This document shows positions 16,962-25,462 of a stretch of DNA of 64,000 nt, one piece after another. The notes beneath the pieces were generated by a model that searched no databases, was not told the origin of the DNA, and worked only from the letters and a program-made list of their open reading frames with translations. The DNA is from Nakamurella multipartita DSM 44233 (GTDB lineage: Bacteria > Actinomycetota > Actinomycetes > Mycobacteriales > Nakamurellaceae). The stretch spans positions 3,844,001-3,908,000 of the forward strand of contig NC_013235.1 in assembly GCF_000024365.1 (NCBI RefSeq), in the 5' to 3' direction. A program made the position numbers and the translations under genes. Position 1 is the stretch's first letter; each line of letters opens with the position of its first letter.

Positions 16962-18689
16962 CTAGGGCAGTTCGACATCCGGCCCGGCCCAGGACTGGGC
17001 GAGCCAGACCGATGCGGCGGATGCGGCGCCGTTGACGACTCCGATGCGCAGCGCACTGACCTGGTACTCGGTCGATCGGGCGGTCGGGGTCGCCGGCGCG
17101 TTGGCTTGGTCGGGTTGGACGTTGACCTTGATCGACAGCACGGCCTGCAGCCCGGTGAGCAGGCTGCCGAGCATGGTGACGACCGGGGCCGTGGCGGTGC
17201 TCAGCGATGCGCCGAAGGTGGTCAGAGCCGTGGTGACCACCGGGTTCACGGCCGCGGCCACCCCGCTGAGCACGGTGGTCTTGCCGGCCGCGTTGAACGC
17301 GGTATTCAGGATGGCGGTCAGCACGGTGTCGACGGTCGTCTTGACCCCGGGCAGCAGCCCCGAGACGGCCGCGGCGGTCACCGACAGTGTCGCCGTCCCC
17401 GCCCGGACCTGGCCGAGGGTGCCGCTGAGCGCCACATGCACGTCGGCGACATGCGCGCCGAGCAGGGTGAGCGCGATGTCGACGGTGGAGGTGACGGCGG
17501 CACCGTCCACCGCGGTGGTCGCGGCGGTCACCAGCTGGGTGCGCCACCCGGCCAGCAGCGCCGTCGCCCGGGCGGTGATGTCGTTGATCACCGTGCTGTC
17601 CAGCACCAGGTCGGTGTTCGGCGACAGCCCGTTGAGGCCGTTGGCCCCGCCGAGCAAGCCGTCCAGCCGGACCGTCAGGGTGCCGGCGGCCAGGTTGATG
17701 GTGACCACGCCGTCGGTGAGGGTCTGCGTGAGCAGCGCGGAGACCGGGGCCAGGTTCAGGGTGACGGTCGTGGTCGCGGTGGTGGTGCCCAGCTGCAGGG
17801 TGCCCAGCACCGGGGTGATGGCCGCCTTGGTCAGGGTGGTCAGGGTGGTGCTGATGGTGCCGCTCGGACCGGCCAGGCCGTTGATGGTCGTCGACAACGC
17901 GGAGATCGCCGCAGCGCCCTGGGTGGACACGGCGCCGATCACCGCCGAGGTGGAGTTCAGGTCGAGCCGGGCGATGCCGTAGCTGCGGGTGACCACCGCC
18001 GGCGCGGCCGGTGTGGTGACCCGGTTCTCCAGGGTTCGGCACCAGTCGAGCCGGCTGGACGAGGCGATCGCGCCGACCCGCAGGGTTGCGTCGGCCAGGG
18101 CGGCCACCCCCGGAACCAGCACGCTCGGGGTGATGACCGCCGCGTCCGGCAGGGTGGCGTCGGCCGGGCCGCCGGCCAGCCCGACGGCGCCGGTGTTGCT
18201 GACCAGTCCGGCCGCCCCGGCCGATTGTCCCTGGCTGGTGGCCTGTCCCCACTGGTTGTACAGACCGGCGGCACCGGCCGGCAGACCCAGTTGCACACCG
18301 TTGCCCAGGGCCAGGTTGATCGCGCTGATGGCAGTGGCCTCCAACGGGTTGGCGTAGGTGTCGGCCGCCACCGCGGTGCGCGAGGGGGCGGACGACGACA
18401 CGCTGCCGGTGTGCTGCGCGGTGATCCCGGCCAGCTGGGCGACGCTGTCCAGGCTCAGGCTGAGCACGGTCCCGCCGAGAAACTTCCCGCCACCCTCGGT
18501 GGCGTAGAGGCCGGCGGTCACGCAGTCCCGCGGCACCCGCATCGCCGCCGCCCCGCGCACCCATTCGGTGTCGTGCCAGGCGGCGCGGGTGACGGACAGC
18601 ACGCCGCCGGTCGCGCCGGTCGCCACCCCGGCCCCGATCAACGACCAGCACAGCACCAGCACGACGGCGATCCGGCGACCGGATCTCAT
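16962..18689 (-). CDS. Choice-of-anchor G-like surface protein
   Basis: 575 residues. The N-terminus has a hydrophobic stretch IAVVLVLCWSLIGAGVATG followed by AAWHDTEWVRGAAAM. The W-x-D-x-EW pattern after the signal segment matches SipW-processed proteins. The rest is almost entirely Ala, Thr, Val, Leu and Gly in beta-type patterns with many TVxTVLTA-like segments, as in the choice-of-anchor G proteins of actinobacteria. No LPxTG is seen. It is the last gene of a four-gene operon and overlaps the upstream gene by four bases (ATGA). Probably cell-surface or fibre; role unknown. Confidence 0.75.
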   Translation of the reverse strand: MRSGRRIAVVLVLCWSLIGAGVATGATGGVLSVTRAAWHDTEWVRGAAAMRVPRDCVTAGLYATEGGGKFLGGTVLSLSLDSVAQLAGITAQHTGSVSSSAPSRTAVAADTYANPLEATAISAINLALGNGVQLGLPAGAAGLYNQWGQATSQGQSAGAAGLVSNTGAVGLAGGPADATLPDAAVITPSVLVPGVAALADATLRVGAIASSSRLDWCRTLENRVTTPAAPAVVTRSYGIARLDLNSTSAVIGAVSTQGAAAISALSTTINGLAGPSGTISTTLTTLTKAAITPVLGTLQLGTTTATTTVTLNLAPVSALLTQTLTDGVVTINLAAGTLTVRLDGLLGGANGLNGLSPNTDLVLDSTVINDITARATALLAGWRTQLVTAATTAVDGAAVTSTVDIALTLLGAHVADVHVALSGTLGQVRAGTATLSVTAAAVSGLLPGVKTTVDTVLTAILNTAFNAAGKTTVLSGVAAAVNPVVTTALTTFGASLSTATAPVVTMLGSLLTGLQAVLSIKVNVQPDQANAPATPTARSTEYQVSALRIGVVNGAASAASVWLAQSWAGPDVELP

Positions 18690-19513
18690 CGTCGCGCTCG
18701 TTGCCGGGCCCGGCCGGCGGTCGCCAGCAGCAGCCCGACGACGACCGCCCCGACCCCCCAGCCGACCATCGACCACACATCCAGCCCGGTCCAGCCCAGG
18801 ACGCCGGCGGCGCCGGCACCGGGGTCGCTCCCGGTGCCGATACCCGACCCGCCCAGCGGGGTGCCGTCGTCGCCCATCGCCATGACCTGCAGTCCGATCA
18901 CCAGGCTTCCGGTCCGCGGGTCCTGCCGGCTGCTGTTGGCCAGGGCCAGGGTGACCGAGAGGTACCAGGGCTGCTCCGGACTCATCGTGCCGATCGGCGA
19001 GGCCAGGTCGGCGGGCAGCTGGGCGAGGGGTTGCCGGGCCAGCACCGGGGTGCCGCCGTCCGGGCAGGTGGGCGTCGTCCCCATCCCGTCCGCCGAGCCC
19101 CACGGGTGCGGGCAGGCCTGGACGTCGATGAGGTACCCGTCCGGGTCGGTCGCGCGGCTGCCCCCGGAGACGACCCCCAGCGACAGCTCGCCCCGATCGA
19201 CCCCGGTCAGCGCGGCCCCCAGCTGCCAGGAGAAGGACTCCCCCGGGGCCAGCGACGGGATCACCAACGGCCACACCGACGTGCGCAGCGACAGCGGGCC
19301 CGATGCTCCGGTGGTCGGCACCGGTGTCATCGGCAGGCTGTCCGCGGCCGCCGGGGGCGCGCTCCACCCGGTCAGCACCGCGGCCATCAGCACCGCCGCC
19401 ATCGTCATCGTCATCGCAATCGTCACGATTGCCGACCGGCCGGCTCCCGCGGATCCGGCGCCGACCGTGGGCGCCCGGCCCGGCCGCCGGATCCACCGGC
19501 AGGCCGGCGTCAC
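18686..19513 (-). CDS. Secreted membrane-anchored protein of SipW operon
   Basis: 275 residues. A hydrophobic signal segment near residues 20-47 (IVTIAMTMTMAAVLMAAVLTG, cleavage near PPAAA/DSLP) is followed by an extracellular domain with SLAPGESFSWQLGAAL, a cysteine pair (VQACPHPWG and PTCPDGG) and WYLSVTLALANSS. The C-terminus has a membrane helix MVGWGVGAVVVGLLLATAG and a short basic tail, so it stays in the membrane without a clear LPxTG. The GTG start overlaps the signal peptidase stop (GTGA). Unknown function, likely an anchor or assembly partner for the TasA-like protein. Confidence 0.75.
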   Translation of the reverse strand: MTPACRWIRRPGRAPTVGAGSAGAGRSAIVTIAMTMTMAAVLMAAVLTGWSAPPAAADSLPMTPVPTTGASGPLSLRTSVWPLVIPSLAPGESFSWQLGAALTGVDRGELSLGVVSGGSRATDPDGYLIDVQACPHPWGSADGMGTTPTCPDGGTPVLARQPLAQLPADLASPIGTMSPEQPWYLSVTLALANSSRQDPRTGSLVIGLQVMAMGDDGTPLGGSGIGTGSDPGAGAAGVLGWTGLDVWSMVGWGVGAVVVGLLLATAGRARQRARR

Positions 19514-20067
19514 CGGCGTTCCTTTTCGTTCACCAGTTCCGGCGGGTTCGGGTCCGCGGTCCGGCGGACGGGCCAGAACGTCCAGGTGACGAGAACCGTG
19601 ACCAGCAGGGTCATCCCGATCAGGACCCAAGGCGCCCGCATCCGCACCAGGGCCGTGCCGATGCCGGGCGCGGACCACAGCACCTTCCGGGCGCTGGTCA
19701 CCGGGTAGGTGACCGGGTCGGGTTCCGGGTTGGCGTCACCCTTCAAGGTCAGGATCACCCCGCCCGGGGTCGTGGGGTCGACGGCGATCGCCACCACCCG
19801 GTGCGTGATCGGCAGGGCCACCCCCGGCCGGTACACGCTGGCCACGTCGCCGACCCGGAGCTCACCGGCCGGAATCTCCCGGGTGACGGCGGCCGCCCCC
19901 GCCGGAATGGACGGGGACATGGATCCGGTTTTGAAGACCAGCACCGAAAGATTCAGCGTGAAGGACGCGATGATCGCCACCACACTGATCGCCCCAAGAA
20001 TTGCAGCCAGGGTCAGCAGCGTTTCCCGCGCCATCCCATGCCATCGACGCGGCCTGCCCGACGCCAT
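19510..20067 (-). CDS. sipW: Signal peptidase I, SipW/ER type
   Basis: 185 residues. Motifs in order: membrane helix (about 17-40), catalytic box SMSPSIPAG with Ser49, box ITHRVVAI where His89 replaces the usual bacterial lysine, and LKGDANPEPDP. A second membrane helix lies near 150-168. The Ser/His arrangement is that of SipW and eukaryotic ER signal peptidases. It should process the neighbouring TasA-like and anchor-G-like proteins, both of which carry the AAW-x-D-x-EW motif behind their signal segments. Two starts are possible, 20067 and the ATG 11 codons later. Confidence 0.9.
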   Translation of the reverse strand: MASGRPRRWHGMARETLLTLAAILGAISVVAIIASFTLNLSVLVFKTGSMSPSIPAGAAAVTREIPAGELRVGDVASVYRPGVALPITHRVVAIAVDPTTPGGVILTLKGDANPEPDPVTYPVTSARKVLWSAPGIGTALVRMRAPWVLIGMTLLVTVLVTWTFWPVRRTADPNPPELVNEKERR

Positions 20068-20131
20068 TGATCCCCCTCACCATCGGGCCGGCGGCACGGA
20101 CCCATCAAGAATGGCGGGCGCCCGCCGATGC

Positions 20132-20794
20132 TCACACCGAATCGGCGGTGAAGTCCCACGCCGGGGACACCTGAAGACCTTGAAGGGCGTCCGAGGCATC
20201 GGCCGGAAGGCTCAGCACGAAACACAGATCCATGGTCCACCCGGCGTTGGCGGCCAACGTGAAGGTCGCGGCACCGGGCTGGGACAACGGCGATCCGGGA
20301 GGAACCAGCACCGTTCCGCCGCCGGTGATCTGGGCCTGGCAGTCCGCCTGACTCACATCCTCGTAGGCGGCGTACGTCATGGCGGTGAACAGGTCGGCAT
20401 CGGAGCCGTTGGTCACGGCTCCCTGCAGCGAAACCTCCGCTGCATCAGAACCATTCGCCGTCCGCAGCTGCATCGCGGCGGTGATGGTGTCCCCCGGGGT
20501 CAGCGCGGTCGCGTTGGGCTGGAACCGCAACTGCCCACCCGGGATCGCCTCCCGATCGACGAAATTGGCGGTCCCGCCGACACCGTCCCACACGTTCTGT
20601 TGCACGTCGAATTGAGACGTCCCGATATTGTCACCGTCGCCGGACCCACCGCCCCAGACCCATTCACTGTCGGTCCAGGCGGCCAAGGTCACGGCGGCGC
20701 CGACCCCCAGCACCGCACATCCGGCCAGGATGGCGCGAACTTTTCCGCGACGTTGCCGAGTTGCAGAATTTCGAAACGAGCGGTCGACAACCAT
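20132..20794 (-). CDS. TasA/camelysin-like SipW-dependent secreted protein
   Basis: 220 residues. Basic start, then ILAGCAVLGVGAAVTLAAWT followed by DSEWVWG, the SipW-cognate class of signal peptide. The mature part contains NIGTSQFDVQQN, the strand region GGQLRFQPNATALTPGD and a domain end LQVSPAWDFTADSV, as in TasA/CalY-type fibre proteins (M73-like family). AAGGGGG is a strong ribosome binding site before ATG 20794. It is the first gene of the operon and probably the major extracellular fibre subunit. Confidence 0.85.
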   Translation of the reverse strand: MVVDRSFRNSATRQRRGKVRAILAGCAVLGVGAAVTLAAWTDSEWVWGGGSGDGDNIGTSQFDVQQNVWDGVGGTANFVDREAIPGGQLRFQPNATALTPGDTITAAMQLRTANGSDAAEVSLQGAVTNGSDADLFTAMTYAAYEDVSQADCQAQITGGGTVLVPPGSPLSQPGAATFTLAANAGWTMDLCFVLSLPADASDALQGLQVSPAWDFTADSV

Positions 20795-21115
20795 GTCCGT
20801 ACCCCCTTATTGCCCCCAATAATTGCCGGAACACTAACACCCACGGATCGGCGATGACGTTCCCGAGCCACCCTCATTTCGACCCCGGGCCAAACCCCGG
20901 GGGCCTTTTCAGCACACCAGTGGGTGGCCGCACACGCCATTTCCCGGCCGCCTCGATCCGGAGGGTGACCACCCGGGTGCGGCAATCCCGAACGTCGACT
21001 GCCGCAATCACTCGAAAGATAATTCGGTGACCGGGCGTCCGGGCAGGTGGGTCGGTATCTCCTGCGCTGACCGGTTTCGTCGATGCCGGCGGGCCACCCG
21101 ACCGCCAGCCAACCG
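20795..21115. other. Intergenic stretch upstream of the TasA-like operon
   Basis: No gene is supported here. It should hold the promoter of the TasA-like operon reading left. CCCCGGG (20883-20889) and CCCGGGG (20896-20902) form a 7-bp hairpin followed by TTTT on the plus strand. No plus-strand gene ends there, so it is probably not a working terminator in that direction. GC is lower near 20770-20870. Confidence 0.4.
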
Positions 21116-21721
21116 TCAGCCGGCCGGCTCCAGGACCGCTACCCCCTTGCGTTCCTGCGGCGGCCGATAGTCCTCCAGGCGCAGCAGCTGGCCGGCCAGC
21201 CGCTGCGCCTCGGCCGCCGATGGCGGCGTGGTCGAGGCCAGATCACCCCGTACGGTCACGGGACCGACCGTCAGCCGCGCTTCGCAGGTGAAGTCGGTCG
21301 GGTCGAACTCGGGTGACGGAGCCACCGATTCGACGCGACCGTCGACGGTGGCGGTCACCCGGGCGCCGTCGTACCGGCCGAAGGCGATACCGCTGACGAC
21401 GACCCGGTGGTAGTCGTTGCCCAGCCGCAGGCTGCCGTAGATGTCGTAGACCGGGTGCGTTTCCCCCTCGGCCTCGATCTCGCGGACCACGTTCGGGAAA
21501 GTGAAACTGCGGCCGGCCAGTTCCCGCCAGCTGTGCACGTCGAAGCGGATCGAGTGCAGGCGCAGCACCGGCTCGTCGTCGGCCTGCCCACCCAACCGCA
21601 CCGGACCCAACGGGATGGTGATGCCGTGCACCAGCATCGGGTCCGGGCCCTCCTCCTCGCCCCACTGGATCGACGCGTCGAGCGTGCCGCCGGTGTCGGC
21701 CGGCTTGAGCTGCAGCACCAT
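21116..21721 (-). CDS. Hypothetical protein, partner of DUF4157 gene
   Basis: 201 residues, no signal peptide or membrane segment, beta-rich and acidic. Segments such as PLGPVRLGGQADDEPVLRLH, LRLGNDYHRVVVSGIAFGRY and VTVRGDLASTTPP look like a jelly-roll or tube-type domain but I cannot name a family. Its ATG begins two bases after the stop of the DUF4157 gene, so the two are one operon and probably work together, perhaps as cargo and adaptor. Inference only. Confidence 0.7.
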   Translation of the reverse strand: MVLQLKPADTGGTLDASIQWGEEEGPDPMLVHGITIPLGPVRLGGQADDEPVLRLHSIRFDVHSWRELAGRSFTFPNVVREIEAEGETHPVYDIYGSLRLGNDYHRVVVSGIAFGRYDGARVTATVDGRVESVAPSPEFDPTDFTCEARLTVGPVTVRGDLASTTPPSAAEAQRLAGQLLRLEDYRPPQERKGVAVLEPAG

Positions 21722-21723
21722 TG

Positions 21724-23805
21724 CTATTTGAACGCCTCCGTCACGGTGGCCCGCTGTTCCTCGGTGAGACCGGACAGGTTGATCACGCGGAGCTCGGCGA
21801 GGATCTCGCCGAGGGCCGCCGTGACCTCGGACACCGTATAGCGCTTGGAGATGGCCCGGTACTCCAGCGGGATGCCCTGCTGGTTGTAGAGCTCGTGGAA
21901 AACATTCACCCCGCCCGTATCGGTCGGCGGCTTGTCCGGCCCCGGCAGCATCTTGCCGACCACGACCGGTACCGCGCCGCCCGTTCCCAGCAGCACCTTC
22001 TCGACGAAATCGGTGTAGTCGCCGGTGATCAGCCGCTCGGCGCGCGGGCGCGCGTCGAGCTTGGCCGGGAGCTTGCCGTCACTCACGGCGGTGCCGTCCT
22101 TGCGGGACTCCTCGACCCAGTAGGCCAGCTGGAGGTACTTGGTCTTCTTCATCAGGTCACCGATGCTCCGGACGAACTCGCGCGGTGGCGGGTTGTCCTT
22201 GAGCGCGTGCGGGGCGGTCTTGGCCACCAGCCCGTACGGGCTCATCTTGATCAGGAACGGCACCGCGTTCTTGACGGTGGACTCTGTCCCGTCGGACGTC
22301 TGGTGCAACGTGTCACCCAGCAGGTAGCTGTAGATCAGACCCAACAAGCCCAGGAACGCATGGCTGGAGGTGGCGCCGAGCTGGCGCACCCAGTGGTCCT
22401 CGGGAGCCGTCGAGAATTTGGTCTCGAACGCGGCCACCACCTCGGCGACCATGCCCAGGATCTGCTGGCGGGCCGCCGACGGCGGCGCGACCTGGACCTT
22501 GCCCGGCAGGGACGCCCGAGCGAAGAAGGTCATCAGCGAGGACGGGATCACCCCCACGGTCGCCTGCAGGTACACCTCGTCCTTGACCCCAGCGGTCAGG
22601 TACTCCTTGACCACCGTATCCAGTTCGGCGTAGTCCGCGCCCAGCCAGGCCTTCAGATCGGCGACGGGCACTCCCGTCTTGTACCCGGCCTTCGCCGGCG
22701 CCCCGAGCTGGTGGAGTTCCCCACTTTGCGCCTGGGTCAGGGCCGCGCTCAGCTGGCCGCGCAGCTTGCCCACGACCTCCTTGACCCGGCGCGTGGACCC
22801 CGGGGCCAGTTCGTCCATGGCGGTGGTGACGAATTCGATCTTCGTCCGCGGCTCGGACGGTGTCCCGGTGACGTAGCCCAGTTCGATGAGCTTGTTCACG
22901 ATCGGCCGCCGGTCGACCGATGCGCCGTGATCGCTGTCCAGCCGGACGTCGGCACCGCTGTCCTTGCCGCCGATGTCGGTGCCGTAGGCCACCCCGCCGT
23001 CCAGGAACGACTTGATCGAGTCGGTGACCTTGCCGGGTTCCTTGGCGTAGGTGAGCTGGTTGGCGCTCGGGCCCAGACTCGGCACCATCAGCTCGGCCTC
23101 GAAGCCCACCTTGCGCCGCAATCGATCACCGCCGGCCGACCGGCTGCGCAGCAGCGACAGCGGCGCCGGTGCCGCCGGGTGCTCGTCCGGCGCCGCCGGC
23201 GCGGCGGGCTGGCGGCGCAGGACCCGCAGGGCGTCGTCGGCGACCCGATCGGCCTGGGCCTCCACGGGATCGGCGGCGCGCCCGATGATCGGACCCGATG
23301 CCGATGCCGACCCGCCGCCCGGCGCGATCGTGTGGGCCAGCTCGTGGGCCAGCAGCCGTTGGCCGGCGGAGGTCTGGGGCGCGTAATGGCCGGCGCCGAA
23401 AAAGATGTCGCGGCCCAGGGTGAACGCGGTGGCCTGCACCGACCGGGCGAGCCGGGCCGGCTCGGCCCCGGTGTGGATCCGGACGCCGCCCAGGTCGGCG
23501 CCCATGGCCCGGCTCATCGGCCCGGCGACGCTCTCGGGCAGCGGGCGGCCGCGACCCTGCAGCCGGGCCAACGCCCCGTTGACCTCCGGGCTGACCGGCG
23601 ATCCGCCGAGCGGGTCGTGGAGCTCCCCACCGTGGCGGCGCAGCGCACCGGCGGAGCCCGGTCCCGCGACCGGCCCGATGCCCGGCATCGCCGGCGGGGC
23701 AAGGACACTCGGCGGCGCGGCCGCTGCATCAACGGTCTCGTCGGCAGCGGGAGCCGCAGCGGGCTCCCGGCCGACGGCGGCCCGGCCGACCTGAACTGCC
23801 CGCAT
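21724..23805 (-). CDS. DUF4157 (eCIS core) protein with large unknown C-terminus
   Basis: 693 residues. After a Pro/Ala-rich leader, residues about 88-170 form a DUF4157 domain: MGADLGGVRIHTG, ATAFTLGRDIFFGAGHY and the zinc-type motif AHELAHTI (His154, Glu155, His158). This domain is typical of proteins linked to extracellular contractile injection systems. Residues about 235-693 (from RRKVGFEAELMVPSLG) are a mixed alpha/beta region with no family I recognise, probably the effector part. No sheath, baseplate or spike gene is present in this window. ATG 23805; the next gene follows after two bases. Confidence 0.8.
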   Translation of the reverse strand: MRAVQVGRAAVGREPAAAPAADETVDAAAAPPSVLAPPAMPGIGPVAGPGSAGALRRHGGELHDPLGGSPVSPEVNGALARLQGRGRPLPESVAGPMSRAMGADLGGVRIHTGAEPARLARSVQATAFTLGRDIFFGAGHYAPQTSAGQRLLAHELAHTIAPGGGSASASGPIIGRAADPVEAQADRVADDALRVLRRQPAAPAAPDEHPAAPAPLSLLRSRSAGGDRLRRKVGFEAELMVPSLGPSANQLTYAKEPGKVTDSIKSFLDGGVAYGTDIGGKDSGADVRLDSDHGASVDRRPIVNKLIELGYVTGTPSEPRTKIEFVTTAMDELAPGSTRRVKEVVGKLRGQLSAALTQAQSGELHQLGAPAKAGYKTGVPVADLKAWLGADYAELDTVVKEYLTAGVKDEVYLQATVGVIPSSLMTFFARASLPGKVQVAPPSAARQQILGMVAEVVAAFETKFSTAPEDHWVRQLGATSSHAFLGLLGLIYSYLLGDTLHQTSDGTESTVKNAVPFLIKMSPYGLVAKTAPHALKDNPPPREFVRSIGDLMKKTKYLQLAYWVEESRKDGTAVSDGKLPAKLDARPRAERLITGDYTDFVEKVLLGTGGAVPVVVGKMLPGPDKPPTDTGGVNVFHELYNQQGIPLEYRAISKRYTVSEVTAALGEILAELRVINLSGLTEEQRATVTEAFK

Positions 23806-24030
23806 GATGAGTCCCTTCGGGAATCCCGCCCTGGCACCACGACGTTCCAGCCCCACCCACCCGTGGCTGCGGTGCGGTTCCAGCCTATTCCCCGTGGGCC
23901 GAATCCACCCGGTCACGCGGCCGGTCGCCCGGCCGAGCTGATTGACGCGGACGACATCCGGGTACCCTCGGCCGACTCACCGGCCGGCCCACCCACCGAC
24001 GGCCGGGCCCGAACCGGATGGAAGGCGACG

Positions 24031-25389
24031 ATGCGAGCAGGCCGACGCGGGAGCTGGAGCGTCCTTCGCGATGCCGTCCGCACCCAGCTGTGGCCGTTCC
24101 CGGCGCTGGCCATCACGATCGCCGTCATCGCCGGCGTGCTGCTGCCCAGGCTGGACGCGCAGATCGACGACCAGCTCCCGCCGCAGATCACCTACTACCT
24201 GTTCGGCGGCGGCGCGGACGCCGCCCGCGCGGTGCTGGCCGGCATCGCCGGATCCCTGATCACCGTGACGTCCCTGACCTTTTCGCTCACGGTGGTCACC
24301 CTGCAGCTGGCCAGCAGCCAGTTCTCGCCGCGGTTGCTGCGCACGTTCAGCAGTGATCGGTTCGTCCAGCTCACCCTCGGACTGTTCCTGGGCACGTTCG
24401 CGTACGCGCTGACGGTGCTGCGCACGGTCCGCACCGCCGCCGACGACCAGGCCCTGTTCGTGCCCCAGATCGCCGTCACCGTGGCCTTCGTGCTGGCGGT
24501 GGCCAGCGTCTTCGCCCTGGTGATCTTCCTGGCCCACCTGGCCCGGGAGATCCGGGTCGAGACGATGCTGGCCACCGTGCACGGGGACGCCACCACCACG
24601 CTGCGCCGGGTCCTGCCCGAGCACGACCCCGACCGGACACCCGTCGCCGGGCCCGACATCCCGGCGGACGCCGAGATGGTGCCGGCGCCGTCCTCGGGCT
24701 TTTTGGTCTGGCTCGACGAGCCCGGCCTGCTGCGGGCGGCCGTGCAGGCCGACGCGATCGTGACCATTACCGAGCAGCCGGGCAGTTCCCTGATCGAAGG
24801 GGTGCCGGCCGGCGCGTGCTGGCCCCGCGGCGGTGGGCGCTTCGAGCCGGACGTTCTGCGCACGCTGCGCGAGCGGGTCGCCCCGACCATCCACACCGGA
24901 CCCGAACGCACCGCCGCCCAGGACGCCGCCTTCGGGCTTCGCCAGCTCGCCGACGTCACCGTCAAGGCCCTGTCCCCCGGCATCAACGATCCGACCACGG
25001 CGATCCACGCGCTCGGGCACCTGTCCGCGTTGCTGGGCGAGCTGGCCGCCCGCGACCTGGGCCCGCACGTACTCACCGACGACGGCGGCCAGCTGCGGGT
25101 GGTCCTGGCCCGGCCCACCTTCGCCGAGCTGCTGGAACTCGCGGTGGCCCCCACCCGCCGGTACGGCGCCGCCGACCCGGACGTGCTCGCCCGGCTCTTC
25201 CAGCTGCTGCGCGAGATCGCCTGGACCGCACCCGACGCCGAGCATCACCGGGCCATCGCCGGCCAGCTCGAGCGGCTGCGGACCACGGCCCAGGCCCAGT
25301 CGTTCGACCCGACCGAGCGGGCCTACCTCAGCCGGCTGGCCGATCAGGTCGACCAGACCCTGGACGGCCGCTGGGTGCTGCGAACCTGA
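24031..25389 (+). CDS. DUF2254 membrane protein
   Basis: 452 residues. Four hydrophobic segments in the first 180 residues (starting near WPFPALAITIAVIAGVLLP, then LAGIAGSLITVTSLTFSLTV, LFLGTFAYALTVL and VTVAFVLAVASVFALVIF) are followed by a soluble domain. The segment SLTFSLTVVTLQLASSQFSP and the later PGINDPTTAIHALGHLSALL are typical of DUF2254, a family of unknown function. GGAAGG lies five bases before the ATG. It is divergent from the DUF4157 gene. Confidence 0.85.
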   Translation: MRAGRRGSWSVLRDAVRTQLWPFPALAITIAVIAGVLLPRLDAQIDDQLPPQITYYLFGGGADAARAVLAGIAGSLITVTSLTFSLTVVTLQLASSQFSPRLLRTFSSDRFVQLTLGLFLGTFAYALTVLRTVRTAADDQALFVPQIAVTVAFVLAVASVFALVIFLAHLAREIRVETMLATVHGDATTTLRRVLPEHDPDRTPVAGPDIPADAEMVPAPSSGFLVWLDEPGLLRAAVQADAIVTITEQPGSSLIEGVPAGACWPRGGGRFEPDVLRTLRERVAPTIHTGPERTAAQDAAFGLRQLADVTVKALSPGINDPTTAIHALGHLSALLGELAARDLGPHVLTDDGGQLRVVLARPTFAELLELAVAPTRRYGAADPDVLARLFQLLREIAWTAPDAEHHRAIAGQLERLRTTAQAQSFDPTERAYLSRLADQVDQTLDGRWVLRT

Positions 25390-25450
25390 CCGCCCGGCCG
25401 GACCGCCGGACCTGACCGCCCGGCCGGGCCGGCTGACGGACCCGGACTGC

Positions 25451-25456
25451 GATACT
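25451..25456 (+). promoter_or_regulatory. Likely -10 element of a leaderless promoter
   Basis: GATACT lies six bases before the ATG at 25463, and there is no ribosome binding site. This is the usual geometry of leaderless transcripts in actinobacteria. No good -35 is visible. Confidence 0.4.
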
Positions 25457-25462
25457 GGCCCG

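Noticed and set aside
16867-18819. Minus-strand frame of 650 codons with Arg/Gly/His-rich translation
   Set aside because: Out of frame with the anchor-G-like gene, which has a signal segment and the SipW motif.
20883-20909. Hairpin followed by TTTT as a terminator
   Set aside because: It points in the plus direction where no gene ends; both flanking genes are on the minus strand.
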